DNA of 32,379 bases from Clostridia bacterium (lineage in GTDB: Bacteria > Bacillota > DULZ01). Made by a program: the position numbers and the translations under genes. The notes beneath the pieces are model-generated. The model was not told where the DNA came from. It did no database searches and was given only the letters and a program-made list of their open reading frames with translations. Location of the stretch: assembly GCA_012840125.1 (NCBI GenBank), contig DULZ01000040.1, forward strand, positions 1 through 32,379, in the 5' to 3' direction. The number at the start of each line of letters is the position of its first letter. Position 1 is the first letter of the stretch. Of this stretch, positions 1-7,691 are shown piece after piece.

Positions 1-125
1 AAAGCAGGAACAGTGGCCGAATGTCGCAGGAATCGCGGCCGGATGTGACAGGAATCCTGCCCGGATGTCACAGGATTAGTGCCCGGATACGGCGAGAGGG
101 CTGGCCGGATGGCGCAGGAATACTC
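1..125. repeat. Five direct repeats, 22-bp period, IS21-end-like
   Basis: Five imperfect copies start at 15, 37, 59, 81 and 103, an exact 22-bp period (about two helical turns). The core is GSCCGGATGTSRCAGGAAT. Bases 1-14 look like the second half of another copy, so the array continues left of the window. Copy 4 (81-102) is the most decayed. Closely spaced directly repeated transposase-binding sites are known from the ends of IS21-family elements; assigning this array to such an end is inference, because no transposase gene or terminal dinucleotide can be seen here. Bases 126-211 hold no other recognisable signal apart from the upstream extension of the next reading frame. Confidence 0.6.
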
Positions 126-211
126 AATGGATCAAATATTCGTTATCACGACGGCGATTTTGATTTGGCAGGTGGATCACTTATAGTTTCTTAAATATTC
201 CAAAGGATTGT

Positions 212-898
212 TTGGTCGGCAGCACCATTTTCAAAAAGTTGTTTTACGAAAATGCTAATTTGTCTTCCGGAGATAAATCTTTGTTGGCAGATGTCATACA
301 CAAGGTGGAATGGGTCTATTGTCTCAAACCTGAGACGATCAATATACCGGCATACAAGGACGAGGTGCGAGAGTACCCGGAGATTGAGGTTATAGAAGTC
401 GTGGTAAATAAAGATTACAAGCTTCAAAGAGTAGCCGAAATTATCATGAGAGCTATCCCGTACCCGATGCTGCTGATTTTTAAGCATGAAGATAAGAAAC
501 GGTTTTTTGTCGCTCACCAGAGGACAAGCCAAAGTGACAGCAGCAAGAATACCATTGAGGAATTCGTGACTACCGACTGGTTAGCGGGGGATAGCCCTTT
601 ATTTGCAAGGCTTGATATCAAGCAAATGAGGTTTACTAATCTCTATACCCTCTACAGTGACATTGTAGACGCCATCAGTATTTATAACCTGTCTGCCATT
701 ACGCCTACCACCGGTGATCTAACAGGTGCTGAGGCAAGAAAGCTTCTGGCCATGGTAGAGGAAATAGACCGGGAGATTGATAGCTTAAGGTCTAAACTAA
801 GAAAGGAAACCCAGTTTAATCGCAGAATGGAACTGAATATAGAAATTAAGAAATTGGAACGGAGAAAAAATGTGTTGTTTGGAGGAGGGAAAGAATGA
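212..898 (+). CDS. DUF4391 domain protein of a Type III restriction-modification locus
   Basis: A protein of about 228 residues resembling the DUF4391 family, which commonly sits beside Type III mod/res genes or associated helicases; its biochemical role is not established. The C-terminal 60 residues are rich in Glu, Lys and Arg and look like a coiled coil. The only usual start codon in frame is TTG at 212, behind a weak AAGGA. The frame is open back to 164, and the stretch just upstream of the TTG reads FLNIPKDC, resembling the MFNIPK-like N-terminus I recall for the family. The authentic start may therefore have been lost or altered close to the upstream repeat array. The stop overlaps the start of mod (ATGA at 895-898), so the two are translationally coupled. 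Family assignment is by recognition, not by a search. Confidence 0.72.
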   Translation: MVGSTIFKKLFYENANLSSGDKSLLADVIHKVEWVYCLKPETINIPAYKDEVREYPEIEVIEVVVNKDYKLQRVAEIIMRAIPYPMLLIFKHEDKKRFFVAHQRTSQSDSSKNTIEEFVTTDWLAGDSPLFARLDIKQMRFTNLYTLYSDIVDAISIYNLSAITPTTGDLTGAEARKLLAMVEEIDREIDSLRSKLRKETQFNRRMELNIEIKKLERRKNVLFGGGKE

Positions 899-2811
899 TA
901 GAGACAAAACTCACAGGCAAAACTCCCGATCTAGCGGAAGAGAATATTAAAAGGCTGATGACGCTCTTCCCTGAAGTGGTGACAGAAGGAAAGGTGGATT
1001 TTGAAAAGCTAAAACAACTCTTGGGTGAATACGTCGATGACAGTAACGAACGCTACAATTTCACTTGGAACGGGAAAGGGCGAGCCCTGCGCTTGTCCCA
1101 AACACCTTCCCTGGGAACGTTAAGGCCGTGCAAGAAAGAGAGTAAGAACTGGGAGACAACTCAGAACCTTTATATTGAGGGCGATAACCTAGAAGTGTTA
1201 AAGCTTTTGCAAAAAAGCTATTATGGAAAGATCAAAATAATATACATAGATCCGCCATACAATACTGGGACCGACTTTGTTTACAAGGATGATTTTCACG
1301 ACAGTATTGAAAACTACAAGAGAATCACAGGACAAGTTGATGGTAATGGCAATTTAATATCCACCAATCCAGAAACTAGCGGTCGTTACCATACGGACTG
1401 GCTAAATATGATGTATCCAAGGTTAAGACTTGCAAGAAATCTGCTAAGTGATGATGGAGTCATTTTTATTAGTATTGATGATAATGAGGTGCATAATCTA
1501 AGAAAGATTTGTGATGAAGTATTCGGAGAGGAGAACTTTGTTGCACAGTTTGTTTGGGTCAAAAAGAAAAAAGGGAGTCATTTGTCAAGAACAACGCGAA
1601 GTATGACAGAATATGTTATGTGCTATGCTAAGGTAATTGAAAAAGTCGAGTTATATGGTGAAGATGCTTATAGTGATAAGCAACAACCATTGGCAAAAAG
1701 AACAAACTCAATTAAACAACTCATTTTTCCAAAAAATACTGTAAGAACGACACTGGGTGATGGGGTATATAAAGCCAATAAATATGGAGAAGGAACAACG
1801 GCCTTAACTTTTAAGAACGATATTATTGTTGCAAAAGGGATTGTACGGTCAGAGATCATTGTCGAAGGACCATTTGTCTGGACACAAACTAAACTAGATG
1901 AGGAAATAAAGAGTGGTACCATTGTCTATTTATCAAAAAAATTCGGCTTTAATGTGCTACGCTCAGATCAAAGTGAAAAGATTAAACGGCCACCTACTCT
2001 AATTGATAATAAAATAAATGTCGGCACCAATGAAGATGCATATCAGGAGGCTTTAGAACTATTCGGGCGAGAGGGTATTATGAGTTACCCAAAACCCGTA
2101 TCATTGATCAAATTCTTAGTAAATACAATAACCTACTTCAATAAAGACGCAATAGTCCTCGACTTCTTTGCCGGCTCAGCTACTACAGCCCATGCTGTAA
2201 TGCAACTTAACGCCGAAGACGGCGGCAAGCGTAGATTTATTATGGTCCAGCTTCCTGAGCCGGTCGATGAAAAATCGGAAGCCTATGAGGCCGGCTTTAA
2301 AAACATCAGCGATATAGGCAAAGCTCGGATCTGCCGTGCAGGTGAGAAAATAAAAGCAGAATATAAGGATGAGCAAAACATAGACCACCTGGATATCGGC
2401 TTTAAAGTGTTTAAACTTGACACTTCTAATATCCGGAAATGGCAGCCGGATTATGATAATTTAGAGCAGTCCTTATTCGATTATATAGACAACTTTGTGG
2501 AAGGCAGGACGGAACTGGATGTTGTCTTTGAGATCATGCTCAAATACGGTCTTGACCTGGCCTACCCGGTTGATGAGTTTACCATTGCCGGTAAGAAAGT
2601 CTATTCTATTGGTTATGGTATGCTCATGATTTGTCTTGATGATGAAATTACCACAGAGGTCGCCCGGGGCATCTTGGCAAAAATTAAAGAATTATCTCCG
2701 GAAAGCAGCCGGGTGGTATTTAAGGATAATGGATTTAAGTCGGACAGCAATAAGACTAATATCAAGGAGATATTCAAATCCGGCGGGATTGAAGAGTTTA
2801 TCACCATCTAG
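895..2811 (+). CDS. mod: Type III restriction-modification DNA methyltransferase (Mod)
   Basis: An adenine-N6 DNA methyltransferase of the beta class, 638 residues, within the usual range for Mod. Catalytic motif IV DPPYNTG is at residues 119-125 and the AdoMet-binding motif I, DFFAGSATT, at 423-431. Motif IV preceding motif I is the beta-class order. The region between (roughly residues 215-390) is the expected target recognition domain. That part is very AT-rich: bases 1681-1740 are 28 percent GC, against 50 percent for 2221-2280 in the conserved part. Mod acts with Res, sets the target specificity and methylates one strand of an asymmetric site. The ATG at 895 overlaps the upstream stop, and GGAGG at 882-886 lies inside that gene. 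The res gene follows after 15 bases. Confidence 0.95.
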   Translation: MIETKLTGKTPDLAEENIKRLMTLFPEVVTEGKVDFEKLKQLLGEYVDDSNERYNFTWNGKGRALRLSQTPSLGTLRPCKKESKNWETTQNLYIEGDNLEVLKLLQKSYYGKIKIIYIDPPYNTGTDFVYKDDFHDSIENYKRITGQVDGNGNLISTNPETSGRYHTDWLNMMYPRLRLARNLLSDDGVIFISIDDNEVHNLRKICDEVFGEENFVAQFVWVKKKKGSHLSRTTRSMTEYVMCYAKVIEKVELYGEDAYSDKQQPLAKRTNSIKQLIFPKNTVRTTLGDGVYKANKYGEGTTALTFKNDIIVAKGIVRSEIIVEGPFVWTQTKLDEEIKSGTIVYLSKKFGFNVLRSDQSEKIKRPPTLIDNKINVGTNEDAYQEALELFGREGIMSYPKPVSLIKFLVNTITYFNKDAIVLDFFAGSATTAHAVMQLNAEDGGKRRFIMVQLPEPVDEKSEAYEAGFKNISDIGKARICRAGEKIKAEYKDEQNIDHLDIGFKVFKLDTSNIRKWQPDYDNLEQSLFDYIDNFVEGRTELDVVFEIMLKYGLDLAYPVDEFTIAGKKVYSIGYGMLMICLDDEITTEVARGILAKIKELSPESSRVVFKDNGFKSDSNKTNIKEIFKSGGIEEFITI

Positions 2812-2826
2812 GGAGGTATGGTCTGA

Positions 2827-5814
2827 ATGAAGCTTAAATTTGATAAAAACCTTGAATATCAACAGCAGGCCATAGCTTCCGTGGTTGATTTGTTTAGAGG
2901 CCAAACACCTATGCAGAGCAATTTTTCCGTGTCGCCTTATAATGGGCAAATCGGTATGTTTAACACGGAAAACGGAATTGGCAATCGGCTGGAGTTGGAT
3001 GAAGAAGAGATACTAAAGAACCTGCAGGAAGTCCAGCTCAGGAATGGCCTGCCGCAGACCAAGTTCTTGAGAGCCGGGGAGTATGATTTTGATATTGAGA
3101 TGGAAACCGGCACAGGCAAGACCTATGTGTACTTAAGAACGATCTTGGAACTCCATAAAAACTATGGGTTTTCTAAATTTATCATCGTTGTTCCCAGTAT
3201 TGCCATAAAAGAAGGGGTGTATAAGACTTTACAGATTACCGAGGAGCATTTTAAGGAATTATATGACAATCCAATCTACAACTATTTTGTCTATGACAGC
3301 AGCAAGTTGGAACAGGTCAGAAGCTTTGCGGTAAGTGACAATGTTGAGATAATGATTATCAACATTGACGCTTTTAGAAGGAGTTTTACGGATCCCACCA
3401 AGGAAAACAAGGCTAATATTATTCATAGACCCAATGACAGGTTGAATGGCATGAAACCCATTGAGCTCATTCAAGAGACCAGGCCCATCGTTATTATCGA
3501 CGAGCCGCAATCGGTTGATACTACTCCTAAAGCCAAAGAGGCCATCAAATCCCTTAAACCGTTGTTTATCTTACGTTATTCGGCCACCCATGTGGAAAAG
3601 CATAATCTGGTTTACAAGCTGGATGCCGTGGACAGCTATAATCTAGGTCTAGTTAAGCAGATAGAAGTCGCCGGCTTCACGACTAAAGACTACCATAATA
3701 CGGCATATCTAAAACTCTTGTCGGTGGACAACAAAAAATCTCCTATAACAGCAAGAATTGAGCTGGATGTCAGGGACAGAAAAGGTGTGGTCAAACGGAA
3801 ACCGGTAACAGTTAAATGTGGCGATGACCTTTATGAAAAATCCGGTGGCCGTGACGTCTATGAAGGGTACATTGTCGGCGAGATTTATTGTGAGGAAGGA
3901 AATGAATACGTTGCCTTTACCAGCAAGCCCGATATCCTGCGGATAAACCAGCCGATAGGAGACGTGGATGACCTGTTCTTAAAAGAACAGCAGATTAAGA
4001 AAACCATCGAGGAGCATTTAGATAAAGAATTGAAGCTTAACCAGCGGGGCATCAAAGTGTTGAGCCTGTTCTTTATAGACCGGGTAGCAAATTATCGTTA
4101 CTATGATGAAAACGGGAATCCCCAAAAAGGCATCTATGCTAAGCTCTTTGAAAAACATTATAAAGCCCTCCTCAGGCAGCCGAAGTATAAATCCCTGCTC
4201 AAGGATGGGGAGGATTTGGATACCGCGGCTGAAGAAGCCCATAACGGCTATTTTTCACAAGATAAAAAAGGTGTTTTCAAGGATACCAGTGGTTCTACCC
4301 AAGATGATGAGGATACCTATAACCTCATCATGAAGGACAAGGAGCGCCTGTTATCTTTTGACAGTAAGCTGAGGTTCATCTTCTCCCATTCGGCATTGCG
4401 GGAAGGCTGGGATAACCCCAATGTGTTCCAGATATGCACCTTGAATGAAACCAAAAGTGAAGTCAAAAAACGTCAGGAGATTGGCCGAGGCCTGCGCCTT
4501 TGTGTAAACCAGGCAGGAGAACGCCAGTACGATTCTTCCATCAACACCCTGACGGTGATCGCTAATGAAAGCTATGAGGAATTTGCAGCGGCTCTCCAGC
4601 AGGAATATGAAACTGACAGCGGCATAAGGTTTGGTGTTATTGAAAGCCATGTTTTCGCCAATATACCCGTCAGACAATTGGACGGAAGTGTCAAATACCT
4701 GGGGCAGGAAGCCTCCGAGGCTATATTTAAAGCGTTTTTGGTTGGCGGCTATATCGATGAGACCGGGAAAGTGCAGGATAAGCTCAAAATTGATCTAAAA
4801 GACAACAAGTTAAATGTACCGGCGGAATATGAACATGTCAAAGAAGAGATTGCCGCTCTTGCCAGGAAACTGTGCAGCGGTCTTAAGATCAGGAACCACA
4901 GCGATAAGAAGACCGTTCAGCTTAACAAGCAGGTTTACCTGGACCCTGAGTTCAAAAAACTATGGGACAAAATAAAATACAAGACAACCTATTCAGTGGA
5001 TTTTGACAGCAAAGAGCTCATTGAAGCATGCTGCCAAGAAATGCAGGAAAGCCTGACTGTCAGTTCTCCGAAGCTGATATATACGAAAGCAGGACTCGAT
5101 ATTAGTGCCAGCGGCGTTGTGGCGGAAGAGTCCGATAGATACGCGGTGCCTTTGGAGAACCAGCGGGATCAACTGCCGGATATCATTACCTATCTCCAGA
5201 ACGAAACCAATCTAACCAGAAGAACTATTGTGGAGATATTAACGAAGAGCAAGACTCTTCACCTTTTCAAGAAAAATCCACAAAGGTACATGGAGCAGGT
5301 AGCCCAGATTATCACTTCAAAAATGAGGCTCATGATCGTGGATGGGATCAAGTACACTAAGTTAGGCGATGATCATTACTATGCCCAAGAGCTATTCGAG
5401 ACGGAAGAGCTTATCGGCTACTTATCTAAGAACATGATCAAGAGTAAGAAATCCGTTTATGAATACGTGGTCTATGATAGTGCTACGGAAGAAAGCTTTG
5501 CCAAGAGCTTTGAGAGCAATAGCAGGGTCAAGTTGTATGTAAAGCTTCCAAGTTGGTTTACCGTGCCGACACCTTTAGGCAGCTATAATCCTGATTGGGC
5601 CGTGCTCATTGATGTGGACGGCCAGGATAAACTTTACTTTGTCCTGGAAACAAAGGCTAACACAATGACTGACGCCCTGAGACCAACGGAAAAGGCTAAG
5701 ATTGATTGCGGCAAGAAGCATTTTGGGTCCCTAGGTACCGGAGTAACCTTTGAAGATGTGGATAGTTTTAAGAAATTTATCGAGGAGAAAGTGGTAATAG
5801 AGCCGGGCGTATAG
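2827..5814 (+). CDS. res: Type III restriction endonuclease Res subunit
   Basis: A superfamily 2 helicase/translocase fused to a nuclease, 995 residues, a normal full length for Res. Walker A is METGTGKT (residues 92-99), motif II is DEPQ (225-228) and motif III is SAT (252-254). Motif VI lies in a segment reading QEIGRGLRL. The C-terminal nuclease shows PD (922-923) followed by ETK (941-943), a PD-ExK core. All key residues are present, so the enzyme looks active. It needs ATP and the Mod subunit to cut DNA near unmodified inverted sites. The Shine-Dalgarno GGGAGGT begins at the last base of the mod stop codon. A three-codon ATG-GTC-TGA frame (2818-2826) sits between it and the ATG at 2827. 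Confidence 0.95.
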   Translation: MKLKFDKNLEYQQQAIASVVDLFRGQTPMQSNFSVSPYNGQIGMFNTENGIGNRLELDEEEILKNLQEVQLRNGLPQTKFLRAGEYDFDIEMETGTGKTYVYLRTILELHKNYGFSKFIIVVPSIAIKEGVYKTLQITEEHFKELYDNPIYNYFVYDSSKLEQVRSFAVSDNVEIMIINIDAFRRSFTDPTKENKANIIHRPNDRLNGMKPIELIQETRPIVIIDEPQSVDTTPKAKEAIKSLKPLFILRYSATHVEKHNLVYKLDAVDSYNLGLVKQIEVAGFTTKDYHNTAYLKLLSVDNKKSPITARIELDVRDRKGVVKRKPVTVKCGDDLYEKSGGRDVYEGYIVGEIYCEEGNEYVAFTSKPDILRINQPIGDVDDLFLKEQQIKKTIEEHLDKELKLNQRGIKVLSLFFIDRVANYRYYDENGNPQKGIYAKLFEKHYKALLRQPKYKSLLKDGEDLDTAAEEAHNGYFSQDKKGVFKDTSGSTQDDEDTYNLIMKDKERLLSFDSKLRFIFSHSALREGWDNPNVFQICTLNETKSEVKKRQEIGRGLRLCVNQAGERQYDSSINTLTVIANESYEEFAAALQQEYETDSGIRFGVIESHVFANIPVRQLDGSVKYLGQEASEAIFKAFLVGGYIDETGKVQDKLKIDLKDNKLNVPAEYEHVKEEIAALARKLCSGLKIRNHSDKKTVQLNKQVYLDPEFKKLWDKIKYKTTYSVDFDSKELIEACCQEMQESLTVSSPKLIYTKAGLDISASGVVAEESDRYAVPLENQRDQLPDIITYLQNETNLTRRTIVEILTKSKTLHLFKKNPQRYMEQVAQIITSKMRLMIVDGIKYTKLGDDHYYAQELFETEELIGYLSKNMIKSKKSVYEYVVYDSATEESFAKSFESNSRVKLYVKLPSWFTVPTPLGSYNPDWAVLIDVDGQDKLYFVLETKANTMTDALRPTEKAKIDCGKKHFGSLGTGVTFEDVDSFKKFIEEKVVIEPGV

Positions 5815-5859
5815 GCAGAAACGTGAACGATAAGCTGACGGAGTTGGAGGCTTGATGAC

Positions 5860-6729
5860 ATGCGCTACGAAGGAAATGTATTCCGCCCCCCCAGCGAAGC
5901 TTACAGCCTGATTATCCAGGCCACCATCGGCTGTGCCCACAATAGATGTACTTTTTGCGGCATGTACAAGAACGAAAGATTCAGGATCAAGGCGCTTGCC
6001 GACATCGTGGAGGATATGGAACTGGCGCGGCGGTATTACCCGCGGGTGGAGCGGGTTTTCCTGGCGGACGGGGACGCCTTGTGTATTCCTTTTGTCAGGT
6101 TAAAAGAAATCCTGCTCCACATTAAGGAGATCTTTCCCGAATGCGAAAGAGTGGGCATTTACGCTTCCCCAAAGGATATTTTGCGCAAGTCCCTTGAGGA
6201 ATTAACTGAGCTGAGAGACTTGGGCCTGGGCATCATCTACATGGGGTTGGAAAGCGGCAGTGATGACATCTTAGCCGCCGTTCATAAAGGTAATACCGCT
6301 GAAGAGGCCATTCGAGCCGGTAAGAAAGTGGTGGAAAGCGGGATTAAACTGTCTGTTACCGTCATTTCCGGCCTCGGAGGCCGGGCCAAGTGGGAGGAAC
6401 ATGCCGTTAAGACCGGTGAGGTGCTAAGTGCTATGGATCCCCATTATGTGGGGTTGCTTACCCTGATGTTGGTGGAAGGCACGGAGATGAAGCGACAGGT
6501 GGATGCCGGGGAAATGGAACTCTTGTCCCCGGAAGAGATCATGCGGGAGACGAGGCTGATGCTGGAGCATACCGATGTGACCGGCTGCATTTTCCGGAGT
6601 AACCATGCTTCCAACTATGTAACCTTAAAAGGCACCCTGCCCCAGGATAAGGCTGCCCTCATCCGGGCTATTGACAGGGTGTTGGCCGGAGGTTATCACT
6701 ACAAGCCGGAATTCTTGAGAGGATTATAA
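5860..6729 (+). CDS. Radical SAM protein with a CX4CX2C cluster motif
   Basis: A 289-residue radical SAM protein resembling a family of uncharacterised Elp3/MiaB-like proteins. The cluster-binding cysteines are C25, C30 and C33 (GCAHNRCTFCGMYK), giving spacing CX4CX2C rather than the common CX3CX2C. Similar GCSHNxCTFC motifs occur in this family as I recall it. A glycine-rich segment (GLESGSDD, near 138-145) fits the SAM-binding beta strand. GGAGG lies nine bases upstream of the ATG. The gene is higher in GC than the restriction locus 45 bases upstream, so it probably marks the return to host backbone. It ends at a strong bidirectional terminator. The substrate is unknown. Confidence 0.85.
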   Translation: MRYEGNVFRPPSEAYSLIIQATIGCAHNRCTFCGMYKNERFRIKALADIVEDMELARRYYPRVERVFLADGDALCIPFVRLKEILLHIKEIFPECERVGIYASPKDILRKSLEELTELRDLGLGIIYMGLESGSDDILAAVHKGNTAEEAIRAGKKVVESGIKLSVTVISGLGGRAKWEEHAVKTGEVLSAMDPHYVGLLTLMLVEGTEMKRQVDAGEMELLSPEEIMRETRLMLEHTDVTGCIFRSNHASNYVTLKGTLPQDKAALIRAIDRVLAGGYHYKPEFLRGL

Positions 6730-6762
6730 AAGGACTCCCCGGGTCGACCGGGGAGTGCCTTT
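6728..6762. terminator. Bidirectional intrinsic terminator between convergent genes
   Basis: A perfect 9-bp stem (ACTCCCCGG, 6734-6742, with CCGGGGAGT, 6748-6756) is extended by AAAGG/CCTTT pairing around one bulged G. An A-run on the left and a T-run on the right allow it to serve both the radical SAM gene (plus) and the flavoprotein gene (minus). Confidence 0.85.
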
Positions 6763-6780
6763 AAGATGTGCAGGCTTGCT

Positions 6781-7338
6781 TCAGGACACGAGCTGTCTTC
6801 CGGCGGTAAAGGCCTGGACCATCAGGCATTGATTGCTCTTGGCCGTGTCCGGGCTTATGGCGGCGGAAGCTATCAGGGTATCAACCACGTTTAAACCGAA
6901 GAGGCTGGCGAGCATCTTGGCCGTGTATTCAAAGTATGCCTTGTGGCGGTCTGGGTTGGGATTGGCCTGGGAATAGATCATCAAGGTGTTCTTGATACCG
7001 AAGCGGGGTTTCAGGTTGGCGTCGGTTAATACGTAGAAACGATCAAAAAGCTTCTTAACCTGGGAAGAGACTTGCCACATGTAGACGGGAGAGCCGATAA
7101 TTATGGCATCGGCCTGGGCGATTTCATCATAGATGGGCGTTAAGTCGTCTTGCTGGCCGCATTCCGGCTTCTGCCGGCAGGTCAAGCAGCTTTGGCAGCT
7201 TTTGAAGTCCAGTTCATTGAGGTAGTAAACCTTTACTTCAGCACCGGCGTCCTTTGCTCCCTTGGCAGCTTCTTCTACCAGCGCCGCCGTGTTCCCGTAG
7301 CGCTGGGGACTGCCTACGAAAGCAATGACTCTTTTCAT
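6781..7338 (-). CDS. Iron-sulfur flavoprotein / NADPH-dependent FMN reductase family
   Basis: A 185-residue flavodoxin-fold protein. The N-terminal FMN-phosphate loop reads GSPQRYGNT (residues 9-17), and IIGSPVYMW (about 75-83) matches the second flavin loop. A compact cysteine motif, C48, C51, C54 and C60 (CX2CX2CX5C), is the 4Fe-4S site typical of archaeal and clostridial iron-sulfur flavoproteins, which shuttle electrons and may detoxify oxygen species. The exact physiological donor and acceptor are unknown. The start ATG is preceded by AAAGGAGG at an ideal distance. The gene points towards the upstream radical SAM gene and away from the ATPase unit, so it forms its own transcript. Confidence 0.88.
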   Translation of the reverse strand: MKRVIAFVGSPQRYGNTAALVEEAAKGAKDAGAEVKVYYLNELDFKSCQSCLTCRQKPECGQQDDLTPIYDEIAQADAIIIGSPVYMWQVSSQVKKLFDRFYVLTDANLKPRFGIKNTLMIYSQANPNPDRHKAYFEYTAKMLASLFGLNVVDTLIASAAISPDTAKSNQCLMVQAFTAGRQLVS

Positions 7339-7483
7339 GGGGAAACCTCCTTTACGGGTGTATTAAGGAAACCATTCACATGTTCCGGCAGCGACCCTTT
7401 GTGTGTTTTTTGTATTTATGGTGATGTATTCTAAAAGTAGTCAGGATTTTCCTGCCGGTTTCTGTGTCAATTGAAAAAAGGAA

Positions 7484-7512
7484 TAGACAAATGTAACGAC
7501 ATTTACTATAAT
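7484..7512 (+). promoter_or_regulatory. Sigma-A promoter for the riboswitch-ATPase transcript
   Basis: A -35 box TAGACA (7484-7489) and a perfect -10 box TATAAT (7507-7512) are separated by 17 bases. Transcription would start near 7519, directly before the 5' strand of the riboswitch P1 helix. Confidence 0.8.
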
Positions 7513-7520
7513 TTTACTTG

Positions 7521-7616
7521 AGTAGGGGAGTAACCGCCCAATATGGGTACGTAAAGCCGTCAGTTCGGCCCTGCATGCCCGGTTTTACGTGATTGATGAA
7601 GAGGTGAGACCTACAT
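7521..7616 (+). promoter_or_regulatory. yybP-ykoY (Mn2+) riboswitch aptamer
   Basis: The sequence carries the hallmark loop GGGGAGTA (7525-7532) and GCCGTCAGTTCG (7556-7567). The short helix CGCCC/GGGTACG region lies at 7536-7551. A long helix pairs CGTAAAGCCG (7550-7559) with CGGTTTTACG (7580-7589). P1 pairs GTAGG (7522-7526) with CCTAC (7610-7614). The 3' strand of P1 is also the 5' arm of the terminator that follows, so metal-stabilised aptamer folding should prevent termination (an ON switch), as known for this class. It controls the P-type ATPase gene downstream. Confidence 0.92.
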
Positions 7617-7646
7617 TCATTGCCATGAATGTAGGTCTTATTATTT
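7607..7646 (+). terminator. Riboswitch expression-platform terminator
   Basis: A perfect 14-bp stem: AGACCTACATTCAT (7607-7620), loop TGCC, ATGAATGTAGGTCT (7625-7638), followed by TATTATTT. Its 5' arm contains CCTAC (7610-7614), which the aptamer needs for P1, so aptamer and terminator are mutually exclusive. Confidence 0.92.
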
Positions 7647-7691
7647 GCCATACTTTAGGTAAGCGGATAAAAAGAAGGAGGAAACGAGTTT

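Noticed and set aside
15-125. CRISPR array
   Set aside because: The 22-bp units are contiguous direct repeats with no unique spacers between them.
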